A DNA stretch of 30,953 bases from an uncultured Collinsella sp. (GTDB taxonomy: Bacteria > Actinomycetota > Coriobacteriia > Coriobacteriales > Coriobacteriaceae): the NCBI GenBank assembly GCA_900551305.1, contig URVK01000001.1:1-30953 (forward strand), written 5' to 3'. This document shows, in pieces, positions 15,032-23,635 of the stretch. Made by a program: the position numbers and the translations under genes. Position 1 is the first letter of the stretch. Each line of letters begins with the position of its first letter. The notes beneath the pieces were generated by a model. The model saw only the letters and a list, made by a program, of their open reading frames with translations. It ran no database searches and had not been told where the DNA came from.

Positions 15032-17482
15032 CTAAATCAGCCTAAAATGCTCGAGCGCCGCAACGACACCGTCGTGATCGACGGTGTCGGTCACGTAATC
15101 GGCCTTATCCTTGAGATAGTCCGGTGCATTGCCCATGGCGATACCGACATCGACGGCGTTCATCAGCGAGACGTCATTGCTGGCGTCGCCGATGCCGTAT
15201 ACGGTTCCGTGGTGGGGATCGAGGGCGTCGAGTACAGACTGGATGCCCCCGCGCTTCGTGCATTCGCGGGGCGAGATTTCGGTTACCTCGAGTTCGAGCT
15301 CGTTAAAGCACAGCAGCGGCTCAAGTGCCTTATCTTGAGCGATGTGGTTGGCGAGCGATGTAGACATCAAGATCTTGTAGACACTGTAATGTTGCAGCTG
15401 CGTGACTGCGTCGCCCAGGGTGCGCGCGTATCCGGGAGCATCGGGCGCATCGGCACTCATGCGCACGACGCCGTTGAGGCCCTCAAAGCGGATGACCTCG
15501 CCCGATTGCTCAAGGTAGGGGGCAAGACGCTGCAGCATACTGGGCGTCATCGACAGATCGCGAATTGTGTGTCCGTTGATCTCGGCGTAACCGCCCGCAA
15601 GACAGACGATGCCGGTCCAGGGCAGCTCAAGAAGTTTGGGGTGGATGCAGCTCAGGGTACGTCCCGTGCAGATAAAGGCCATGTTGCCGTTGGCGACAAA
15701 CTCGCGGATTGCCTGCGAAACCGCCTCGTTGGGATAGGGGGAGAGGTCCCGCTCGTCTTCGGGAAGGTCTTGGGCGAGCCTGGGGTCTTGCCAGGCGAGC
15801 GTTCCGTCGATATCGAAGAAGCAAATATTGCCGCGCTTATGGGCCGCGCTGGCGGCAGGGGAGGCCGAGGTGGTGGGCACAAATTCCGGCTCGAGGCCCA
15901 TGATCTGGTCAAAATGCTCTTTAACGCGGGGAACGGAGATGCCGATAATCACCTGGGCGGTCTTGCCCGTAATGATGAGGCCCTTGGCGCCCACTGCGAC
16001 AAACGACGCGTTATCTGCAACGATGGAAGGGTCTGCGACCTCGACGCGCAGGCGCGTGGCGCAGTTGGTTGCGCCCACGATATTGCCAACGCCACCTAAA
16101 AGCTGAATTACCCGCTCAGCGAGGACGTGATCTTGATCGGATCGACTATTGACCTCGTCATTGGGAGATTGCTCTTTGGCAAAGTCGCTTCCCGTTAAAC
16201 AATCGATTGCCGCGCGATTGACGACATGATCCTCGCGGCCCGGAGTCTTAAGGTCATAGACCAAGATGAGTGCTCGAAAACTAACAAAAAAGATGAGGCT
16301 AAAGGCAAGGCCGATACCGAGCGCCAAAAGATAGGCACCGGCATGCGTGCGCATGAGCGGAATAAAGTTGAAGGCTGCCATCTCCATGAGGCCGCCCGAG
16401 AAGATGCCGACGATGCCAAAGAGATTCATGACTGTGGCAAGGCAAGACGATAAGACGGCGTAGAGCAAAAAGAGCCCGGGGTGGGTGAACATAAAGAGAA
16501 ACTCGAGTGGCTCGGTAACGCCGCAAACCACCGAAGCGATGATGGCGGGAACAAGGATGACCCTGAGGCCGGCGCGGCGCTCGGGTTTTGCGGTGGAGTA
16601 GAACGCAGCTGCGATGGCAGGAAGGCCAAAGAGCTTGACCCAGCCGGTGGCGGTAAAACCGGCCCACGGCGCAAGCTCATTAAGGGGGCGCGTGCTATGG
16701 GAGAGGATGGGGAGCAAACTGCTCCACGTGGCGTAGATGCCGTCGTTAATGACCAGGTTGTCGTAGTAGATCGGCATGTAGAGCAGGTGGTGCAGGCCAA
16801 AGGGCTCGAGTGCTCGTTCTAAAAAGACAAAGATGCCCACGCCAAAGGGACCGACGCCTGCAAGCGCGTGACGCAGCGTATCGGTTACATCGTATACGTA
16901 GGGCACGATGGCGGCCGAGATAGCAGCAAGGGCAAACACGGCAAAAAAGCTGATGAGGTAGACCAGCGAGGAGCCCGAGAAGGTGCCGAGCCAATCGGGA
17001 ACCTTGGCATCGTAGAAGCGGTCATGGATGGCAACGACGGTTGCCGATAACCCCAGCGGGCCGATAATGCCGGTGTCGAGCGTCTTGATGCCGTCGATGA
17101 CGGTGATACCGCTGGCGGAGGTCAAAGATGACGGGTACTCAAGTCCAAGGTTGTCTCCGCTCAGCTTAATGATCTCGCTCAAAAAGAAGCAGTAGGCAAA
17201 ATAGGCGACGAGAGCCTCGAGGCAGCAACGAGCCGGTTGTTTTTGGGCAAGACCGATGGGCAGCGCTACGGCAAAAAGGAGCGGGAGGCGTTTAAAGACC
17301 GTCCACGAGCCGCGCTGGATGATAGCCCAGAAAACGTACCAAGGGGTTCCGTATACGGCGAGATCGCCGACGATGTCCGCAGTCGTTGCGAGAGCGGAGA
17401 CGCCGACCATGAGGCCTGATATAGAAAACAGCATGGCGGGCGCGAACATTGCCCCGCCAAAGCGTTGGATTTTTTGCAGCAT
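15032..17482 (-). CDS. PTS sugar transporter EIIC-EIIB fused to a Cof-type HAD phosphatase
   Basis: One 816-residue chain has three parts. Residues 1-415 are an EIIC membrane domain of the glucose/maltose (MalX-like) family, with PFGLHH (227-232), GVTEPLEF (321-328) and the YDLKTPGRED end. Residues about 450-530 are EIIB, with the phosphorylated cysteine C474 in TNCATRLRV. After an Ala/Ser-rich linker (531-550), residues 551-816 form a HAD-IIB hydrolase. It has FFDIDGTL (nucleophile D557, D559), CTGR (605-608), K743 in CTKRGG and GDASNDV (765-771). All catalytic residues are present. No EIIA is encoded nearby, so a separate EIIA-Glc-type protein must feed it. The likely role is sugar uptake with phosphorylation, then dephosphorylation by the tethered phosphatase. 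GGAAGG supports the ATG. Confidence 0.93.
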   Translation of the reverse strand: MLQKIQRFGGAMFAPAMLFSISGLMVGVSALATTADIVGDLAVYGTPWYVFWAIIQRGSWTVFKRLPLLFAVALPIGLAQKQPARCCLEALVAYFAYCFFLSEIIKLSGDNLGLEYPSSLTSASGITVIDGIKTLDTGIIGPLGLSATVVAIHDRFYDAKVPDWLGTFSGSSLVYLISFFAVFALAAISAAIVPYVYDVTDTLRHALAGVGPFGVGIFVFLERALEPFGLHHLLYMPIYYDNLVINDGIYATWSSLLPILSHSTRPLNELAPWAGFTATGWVKLFGLPAIAAAFYSTAKPERRAGLRVILVPAIIASVVCGVTEPLEFLFMFTHPGLFLLYAVLSSCLATVMNLFGIVGIFSGGLMEMAAFNFIPLMRTHAGAYLLALGIGLAFSLIFFVSFRALILVYDLKTPGREDHVVNRAAIDCLTGSDFAKEQSPNDEVNSRSDQDHVLAERVIQLLGGVGNIVGATNCATRLRVEVADPSIVADNASFVAVGAKGLIITGKTAQVIIGISVPRVKEHFDQIMGLEPEFVPTTSASPAASAAHKRGNICFFDIDGTLAWQDPRLAQDLPEDERDLSPYPNEAVSQAIREFVANGNMAFICTGRTLSCIHPKLLELPWTGIVCLAGGYAEINGHTIRDLSMTPSMLQRLAPYLEQSGEVIRFEGLNGVVRMSADAPDAPGYARTLGDAVTQLQHYSVYKILMSTSLANHIAQDKALEPLLCFNELELEVTEISPRECTKRGGIQSVLDALDPHHGTVYGIGDASNDVSLMNAVDVGIAMGNAPDYLKDKADYVTDTVDHDGVVAALEHFRLI

Positions 17483-17523
17483 GTTCTGCCTTCCGAATAT
17501 CGAGGCGCGTTGCGCGTGGGGAA

Positions 17524-17535
17524 ACGTTTAAACAA
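17524..17535. promoter_or_regulatory. Operator copy 1, upstream of the PTS fusion gene
   Basis: ACGTTTAAACAA matches the inferred consensus TTGTTTAAACAA at 10 of 12 bases. For the minus-strand PTS gene it lies just downstream of a possible -10 (TACAAT, complement of 17543-17548), a position where a bound repressor would block transcription. Confidence 0.6.
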
Positions 17536-17645
17536 TGGATTCATTGTAGAGGACCAGACGAGTGTCGTACCGGCAGTTTTGAGCGAAACCGATTTGGGCA
17601 TGACAGAAACCGTCAACGGCTAAATCCTGTCGCTTCACCGATATT

Positions 17646-17657
17646 CGGTTTAAACAA
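17646..17657. promoter_or_regulatory. Operator copy 2, upstream of the GntR regulator gene
   Basis: CGGTTTAAACAA matches the consensus at 10 of 12 bases. It overlaps a plausible -35 (TTTAAA) that is 16 bases from the extended -10 TGCTATCGT, so the regulator probably represses its own gene. Confidence 0.6.
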
Positions 17658-17711
17658 CTTTAAGAAATGCTATCGTACCTAGCCGGAAATGAATAATGTA
17701 GAGGTGAAACA

Positions 17712-18431
17712 ATGCCAAAAGCGATATACGAAGGAATCTACCGAGAAATACGCTCGCGCATCATTAATGGGACCTATGCGTTTCAGGAGATGCTGCCAAC
17801 CGAAGCCGAGCTGACCGCGGAATTTGGCTGCACGCGCAATACCGTCCGCCGCGCTTTGAGCATGCTGGCCGACGGGATGTTTGTGCAGCCCATACACGGC
17901 AAGGGCGTGCGCGTTATTTGGCTTAAGGGCGAAACCGACATGTTGGGCGCACTCGAAGAGGTTGAGTCGTTTGGCGAGTTTGCAAAGCGCAACAATGCCG
18001 TTGCATCGACGGACGTTAAGTCTTTCGAACATCTGGTTTGCACCGAGCAACTCTCTCGTCACCTGGGCTTTAAGGTGGGCGAGGAGTTGATTCGCGTAGT
18101 GCGTGTCCGAAGCCTCAACGGCAACGCGCGCCAAGTGGACCATGGCTATTTTTTGGCGTCGATCGCCAAGGGCCTGACTCCCGAGATCGCGGCAGATTCT
18201 ATTTACGGCTATCTGGAGCACAGGCGCGGTGTCAAAGTGATGGCGAGCCGTCGTACGGTGAGTGTCGAGCTCGCCAACGATGAGGACTGCAGCTATCTTG
18301 ACCTCGGCAAATACAACTGCGTTGCCGTCATGGAGAGTCAGTCGTACACCTCGGATGGCATCTTGTTTGAGGTGACGCACACTCGCACACACCCCGAGAT
18401 CTTCCATTACCGCGTCAATTCCAAGCGATAG
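17712..18431 (+). CDS. GntR/HutC-family transcriptional repressor (TreR-like, UTRA effector domain)
   Basis: This 239-residue regulator has a winged helix-turn-helix at residues 1-70 (IYREIRSRIINGTY, LPTEAELTAEFGCTRNTVRRAL, then the wing HGKGVRV). A UTRA ligand domain follows at about 90-235. The spacing and wording of the DNA-binding domain resemble Bacillus TreR, which senses trehalose 6-phosphate. GAGGTG precedes the ATG. It is divergent from the PTS fusion and followed by a terminator and the ABC operon. Five TTGTTTAAACAA-like palindromes lie in front of the surrounding sugar genes, so it is the likely local repressor. The effector is probably a phosphorylated sugar made by the PTS (inference). 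Confidence 0.88.
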   Translation: MPKAIYEGIYREIRSRIINGTYAFQEMLPTEAELTAEFGCTRNTVRRALSMLADGMFVQPIHGKGVRVIWLKGETDMLGALEEVESFGEFAKRNNAVASTDVKSFEHLVCTEQLSRHLGFKVGEELIRVVRVRSLNGNARQVDHGYFLASIAKGLTPEIAADSIYGYLEHRRGVKVMASRRTVSVELANDEDCSYLDLGKYNCVAVMESQSYTSDGILFEVTHTRTHPEIFHYRVNSKR

Positions 18432-18469
18432 CCGGCTAGCTCGCAGCCTGACGAGACTCATGGCCTCAA

Positions 18470-18524
18470 AGAGAAAACGCCCGGTCAAACCGACGGTACA
18501 TCGGCTTGACCGGGCGTTTTCTCT
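18470..18524. terminator. Terminator after the GntR regulator
   Basis: A perfect 19-base stem has arms 18470-18488 and 18506-18524, with a small inner CCGA/TCGG stem. The arms carry A-rich and T-rich ends (AGAGAAAACG and CGTTTTCTCT), so it could work in both directions. Confidence 0.85.
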
Positions 18525-18542
18525 GCATTTGATAACAAATAA

Positions 18543-18554
18543 TTGTTTATACAA
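18543..18554. promoter_or_regulatory. Operator copy 3, upstream of the ABC sugar operon
   Basis: TTGTTTATACAA matches the consensus at 11 of 12 bases and is very close to the published B. subtilis TreR operator core TTGTATATACAA. Confidence 0.65.
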
Positions 18555-18617
18555 AACTTGTCAAGTATCAAGTTGAAATTACCGTTCACCGAAGTTTTTC
18601 TACCGCTCTAGTAATAC

Positions 18618-18629
18618 TTGTTCAAACAA
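18618..18629. promoter_or_regulatory. Operator copy 4, upstream of the ABC sugar operon
   Basis: TTGTTCAAACAA matches at 11 of 12 bases and lies 75 bases from copy 3, directly after a possible -10 (TAATAC, 18612-18617). Two sites at this spacing could allow cooperative binding or looping. Between here and the gene lie a GGGG/CCCC hairpin (18664-18677) and a GGCGGCA/TGCCGCC hairpin (18696-18714). Confidence 0.6.
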
Positions 18630-18737
18630 CTAGCCAAATGGCGTATCGTTCAAATCAGCAAAAGGGGCAAAGTCCCCGAGCCAATCTCCGAAGGCGGCGG
18701 CAAAGGGTGCCGCCACGGTGTGAAAGGGTGGATTGTA

Positions 18738-20054
18738 ATGAAGAACGAAATGAGCAGAAGGCAGTTCCTGGGCTTTGCTGGTTCCGCGGCTGCAGTTCTT
18801 GGTCTGGGCCTCGTGGGTTGCGGTGGTTCTGCCGGCTCCGGCTCCTCTGCTTCTGGTGACGCTGCCGAGGTCTACTTCCTCTAATTCAAGCCCGAGGTCG
18901 ACAAGGAGTGGAAGGAGATCGCCAAGGCCTATAAGAAGGAGAAGGGCGTCGAGGTCAAGATCGTGACCGCCGCTTCCAACACCTACGAGGAGAAGCTTAA
19001 GTCCGAGATGTCCAAGAGCTCCGCTCCGACCCTGTTCCAGGTCAACGGCCCCACCGGTCTTAAGAACTGGAAGGATTACTGCGCCGACCTGTCCGATACC
19101 AAGCTCCGCGGTGAGCTCATTGACGACTCCCTGGCTCTGCAGTCCGACGGCAAGGATGTGTGCATCGACTGGGTCCAGGAGAGCTTCGGCATCATCTACA
19201 ACAAGCAGCTGCTCGAGAAGGCTGGCTACAAGGCCGAGGACATCAACTCCTTCGACAAGCTGAAGGCTTGTGCCGACGACATCCAGGCCCGCAAGGACGA
19301 GCTTGGTGTCGAGGGTGCCTTCACTTCCGCCGGCATGGACGACTCCTCCAGCTGGCGCTACACCACCCACCTTGCCAACATGCCGCTCTACTACGAGTTT
19401 GAGAAGGAGCACAACCAGGAGGACGACGAGATCAAGGGTGAGTTCCTCGACAACTACAAGCAGATCTTCGACCTGTACATCACCGACTCCACCTGCGATC
19501 CTTCGCAGCTTGCTTCCAAGACCGGCGACGACGCCACCAACGAGTTCGCAACCGGCAAGGCCGTCTTCTACCAGAACGGCTCTTGGGCCTACTCTGACCT
19601 CGTCAAGGCCGGCATGACCGACGATCAGATTGGCATGATGCCGATCTACATCGGTGTTGACGGCGAGGAGAACCAGGGCCTGTGCTCCGGCGGCGAGAAC
19701 TACTGGTGCGTCAGTTCCCAGGCTTCCGAGGATGCCCAGAAGGCCACCGAGGACTTCATGTATTGGTGCGTCACCGCTGACACCCCGACCAGCATCATCG
19801 CCGACAAGATGGGTCTGACCGCTCCGTTCAAGAGCGCCAAGGAGACCACCAACGTCTTCTCGCAGCAGGCCGTTGCCATGGCCAAGGACGGCAAGAAGAC
19901 CGTCGCTTGGGACTTCGTCTACATTCCCTCCGAGGAGTGGAAGAAGAATCTCAAGCAGGCTCTGATTGCCTACGCTGCCGATAACAGCAAGTGGGACGGC
20001 GTCAAGAACGCCTTCGTCGATGGCTGGAAGACCGAGAAGGCTGCTTCCGAGTAA
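18738..20054 (+). pseudogene. ABC sugar-binding lipoprotein gene interrupted by an in-frame TAA
   Basis: The reading frame from the ATG at 18738 encodes a twin-arginine lipoprotein signal (SRRQFLGF at residues 6-13, lipobox LVGC with C28). It then meets TAA at codon 49 (18882-18884). The same frame continues cleanly to 20054 with the rest of a family 1 extracellular solute-binding protein (WVQESFGIIYNKQLLEKAGY, FATGKAVFYQNGSWAYSDL, GGENYWCVSS). Without the stop it would be 438 residues. The permeases and ATPase that follow are intact. The stop removes the whole ligand-binding domain, so the gene is probably inactive in this strain unless it is read through or is a sequencing error. The substrate is inferred to be a maltose- or trehalose-like sugar from the neighbours. 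Confidence 0.85.
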
Positions 20055-20085
20055 GCAGTTGCTGCCCAAGCTATCTGATTAGCGA

Positions 20086-20121
20086 CAGGGGGCGGGCAGA
20101 CGTTGGTTTGCCCGCCCCCTG
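20086..20121 (+). other. Intercistronic hairpin after the binding-protein gene
   Basis: CAGGGGGCGGGCA (20086-20098) pairs perfectly with TGCCCGCCCCCTG (20109-20121) over 13 bases. No T-run follows. Such stems after binding-protein genes commonly stabilise the upstream mRNA, so that the binding protein is made in excess over the permease. Confidence 0.7.
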
Positions 20122-20141
20122 CATATTGAAAGGACCCTTTT

Positions 20142-20996
20142 ATGGGCAAAGCACTCAAGCGCTGGTGGCCGCTCTTTATGCTGCCCACGTGCCTGGCGTT
20201 TATGATCGGGTTCGTGATCCCCTTTATCCAGGGTTTCTATCTCTCGTTCTGCCAGTTTATTATCATTAGTAACGCGCACTTTGTCGGTATCGAGAACTAC
20301 GTGCGCGCGCTGTCCGATCCGCAGTTTGCCACGTCGTTCTTCTTTACCGTGGCGTTTGCCTTCCTGTCGACGGTGCTCATCAACGTGATCGCCCTGGCCA
20401 TTGCGCAGGCGCTCACCCGCAAGGCGCTCAAAGGCACCAACATCTTCCGTACGATCTTCTTTATGCCTAACCTGATCGGCGGCATCGTGCTGGGCTACAT
20501 CTGGCAGATTCTGATCAACTGCCTGCTCTCCAACGTGGGCGCCCAGCTCATCGCCCTTAACTCTGCTGCTGGCTTCTGGGGCCTTATCATCCTGACCCTG
20601 TGGCAGCAGGTCGGCTACATGATGATCATCTACATCGCTGGTCTGCAGTCCATTCCGTCCGACTACATCGAGGCCGCCAAGGTCGACGGCGCTACGGCAT
20701 GGCAGACGTTTTGGAAGGTTAAGATTCCTAACCTGATGCCGACCATCACCATCTGCCTGTTCCTGTCCATCACCAACGGCTTTAAGCTGTTCGACCAGAA
20801 CCTCGCCCTTACCGGCGGCGCCCCCGCGCACTCCACCGAGATGCTCGCCCTGAACATCTACAACACGTTCTATTCGCGTGCCGGTATCGCATGGCAGGGT
20901 ATCGGTCAGGCCAAGGCGGTTATCTTCTGCATCCTGGTCGTGGCCATCTCCATGATTCAGCTTAAGGCCACGAGGTCCAAGGAGGTGCAGCAGTAA
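20142..20996 (+). CDS. ABC sugar transporter permease 1 (MalF/UgpA-like)
   Basis: This 284-residue inner-membrane permease has six predicted membrane segments. The EAA loop that docks onto the ATPase reads EAAKVDGATAWQTFWKVKIPNL at about residues 180-201 (shown for its position and key residues E, A, A, G). It belongs to the binding-protein-dependent family used for maltose, multiple sugars and glycerol phosphate. AAAGGA precedes the ATG. It overlaps the next permease gene by one base. Confidence 0.93.
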   Translation: MGKALKRWWPLFMLPTCLAFMIGFVIPFIQGFYLSFCQFIIISNAHFVGIENYVRALSDPQFATSFFFTVAFAFLSTVLINVIALAIAQALTRKALKGTNIFRTIFFMPNLIGGIVLGYIWQILINCLLSNVGAQLIALNSAAGFWGLIILTLWQQVGYMMIIYIAGLQSIPSDYIEAAKVDGATAWQTFWKVKIPNLMPTITICLFLSITNGFKLFDQNLALTGGAPAHSTEMLALNIYNTFYSRAGIAWQGIGQAKAVIFCILVVAISMIQLKATRSKEVQQ

Positions 20997-21835
20997 TGAA
21001 ACGCGATAAGGTTATCAATCGCGCGCTCTCGATTTTCTTTACGATTCTGTCGCTCGCGTGGATCTACCCCGTGTTCATGATTGCGCTCAATTCCTTTAAA
21101 AAGGCAACTGCAATCAGCACCACCACGGCATTCGATCTGCTCACGCCCGAGACGTTCAACGGCCTCGCAAACTACATGCACGCCCTTAACGAGCAGGGCT
21201 TTGCCTCGGCATTTATGTACTCGCTCATCATCACGGTCACGTCGGTCGTGCTGATCTTGGTGTGCTGCTCCATGTGCGCTTGGTACGTGGTTCGTGTCAA
21301 CAACAAGATCTCGAACTTCTTCTATTACCTGTTCGTGTTCTCGATGGTCGTGCCCTTCCAGATGCTCATGTTCACGCTGTCCAATTTGGCGGACCGCATC
21401 GGCTTTAATACGCCGTTCAACATCTGCTTTATCTATCTTGGCTTTGGCGCGGGCCTGGCGGTCTTTATGTTCGCCGGCTTTGTAAAGAACATCCCGCTCG
21501 AGATCGAGGAGGCGGCCATGATCGACGGCTGCAACCCGGTCCAGGTGTTCTTTAAGATCGTCCTTCCCATCATGAAGCCCACCTATCTTTCGGTCGGCAT
21601 CCTCGAGACCATGTGGGTCTGGAACGACTATCTGCTGCCCTACCTCACCCTCGACTCCACCAAGTACAAGACCATTCCTATCTTGATCCAGTACTTCCGC
21701 GGTGGCTACGGCCATGTCGAGCTCGGCCCCATGATGGCCTGCATCATGATGGTTGTTATCCCCATCGTCATCATGTACATCCTCTGCCAGAAGTACATCA
21801 TCGACGGCGTGGTGGCAGGTGCCGTCAAGGGCTGA
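20996..21835 (+). CDS. ABC sugar transporter permease 2 (MalG/UgpE-like)
   Basis: This 279-residue permease is the partner of the preceding one. It has six membrane segments, the conserved WIYPVFMIALNSFK start near residues 20-34, and an EAA loop (EEAAMIDGCNPVQVFF, about 169-184). The ATG overlaps the preceding stop codon (TAATG) and AAGGAGGTG lies upstream, so translation is coupled. Confidence 0.93.
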   Translation: MKRDKVINRALSIFFTILSLAWIYPVFMIALNSFKKATAISTTTAFDLLTPETFNGLANYMHALNEQGFASAFMYSLIITVTSVVLILVCCSMCAWYVVRVNNKISNFFYYLFVFSMVVPFQMLMFTLSNLADRIGFNTPFNICFIYLGFGAGLAVFMFAGFVKNIPLEIEEAAMIDGCNPVQVFFKIVLPIMKPTYLSVGILETMWVWNDYLLPYLTLDSTKYKTIPILIQYFRGGYGHVELGPMMACIMMVVIPIVIMYILCQKYIIDGVVAGAVKG

Positions 21836-21859
21836 TGCCGTAACTGTTTTGCAAGTTTC

Positions 21860-21885
21860 TGCGGCGCCCTCAACATGGCGCCGCA
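21860..21885 (+). other. Intercistronic hairpin before the ATPase gene
   Basis: TGCGGCGCC (21860-21868) pairs with GGCGCCGCA (21877-21885), a 9-bp GC-rich stem with an 8-base loop and no T-run. It may modulate expression of the ATPase. Confidence 0.6.
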
Positions 21886-21902
21886 TATCGAAAGGTAAAG
21901 AC

Positions 21903-23102
<1,200 letters not shown>

Positions 23103-23170
23103 GCCCGGTGCATCCGGACCCTCCCTTTGGGCGACTGCGGTATTGCCATCCTTTTGCCGCGGTCACATAT

Positions 23171-23217
23171 AAGGCTCCCCTCCCGTCCACTGGGCGAGAG
23201 GGGAGCCTTTCTTTGTA
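23171..23217 (+). terminator. Terminator of the ABC sugar operon
   Basis: AAGGCTCCCCTC (23171-23182) pairs with GAGGGGAGCCTT (23198-23209), with a small inner CGTCC/GGGCG stem, followed by TCTTTG. This is a standard rho-independent structure. Confidence 0.88.
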
Positions 23218-23241
23218 TCGGGGTTGTCCATCTGCCAGTTT

Positions 23242-23537
23242 GTCTTGATTTGTAACAGGAAGAGGGGCAAATTGGGTCTAGATGTTACAGATCAAGACAG
23301 CGTCGAGCTGCCTGTCCTTTCATCTCGATCTGTAACACGAAGGACTGATTTCGGCAGCTACCTGTTACAGTTCGAGATTGTTTTAGCCGCCTTGCCCGTC
23401 CGTCTCATTCTGTAACAGGTAGACCCGATTCCAGTAGTTACCTGTTACAGTTCGAGAGGGTTCATCGGGACAATTTCGTTTATCTCGATTTGTAACAGGT
23501 AGACTTAATTTTGCCGGCTAGATGTTACAGGCCGAGA
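23242..23537. repeat. Array of four palindromes on an 80-81 bp period
   Basis: Four 55-57 base units begin at 23242, 23323, 23403 and 23483 (steps 81, 80, 80). Each is an inverted repeat: a left arm like TCTCGATTTGTAACA and a right arm like TGTTACAGTTCGAGA, matching at 12 to 15 positions. The arms enclose a 25-base centre with a shared ATT in the middle and, in units 2 to 4, partial GGTAG/CTACC extension. The 24-25 base gaps between units share no sequence. The array fills the space between the converging ABC operon and glgP. No protein frame uses it. Confidence 0.92.
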
Positions 23538-23576
23538 TTTTTTGGTCGAGACAGGCCACGGGTAACACAGGGGCAC

Positions 23577-23610
23577 AAAAAGCGGAGCCGCGTTGCCGCG
23601 ACTCCGCTTT
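23577..23610 (-). terminator. Terminator of the malQ-glgP operon
   Basis: AAAGCGGAG (23579-23587) pairs with CTCCGCTTT (23602-23610), extended by CGCG/CGCG inside. On the minus strand the stem runs into TTTTTGTG, directly after glgP. Confidence 0.88.
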
Positions 23611-23635
23611 CAAGAGGATGGGTAAGAGAAGCGAA

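Noticed and set aside
18882..18884. Programmed recoding of the TAA (selenocysteine or pyrrolysine)
   Set aside because: Those systems use TGA and TAG. No recoding structure is evident, and a simple nonsense mutation or sequencing error explains the data better.
23242..23537. CRISPR array
   Set aside because: Repeat-spacer lengths look similar at first (55-base repeat, 25-base gap), but the repeats are palindromes with variable centres, the gaps are shorter than normal spacers, only four units exist, and no cas gene is present.
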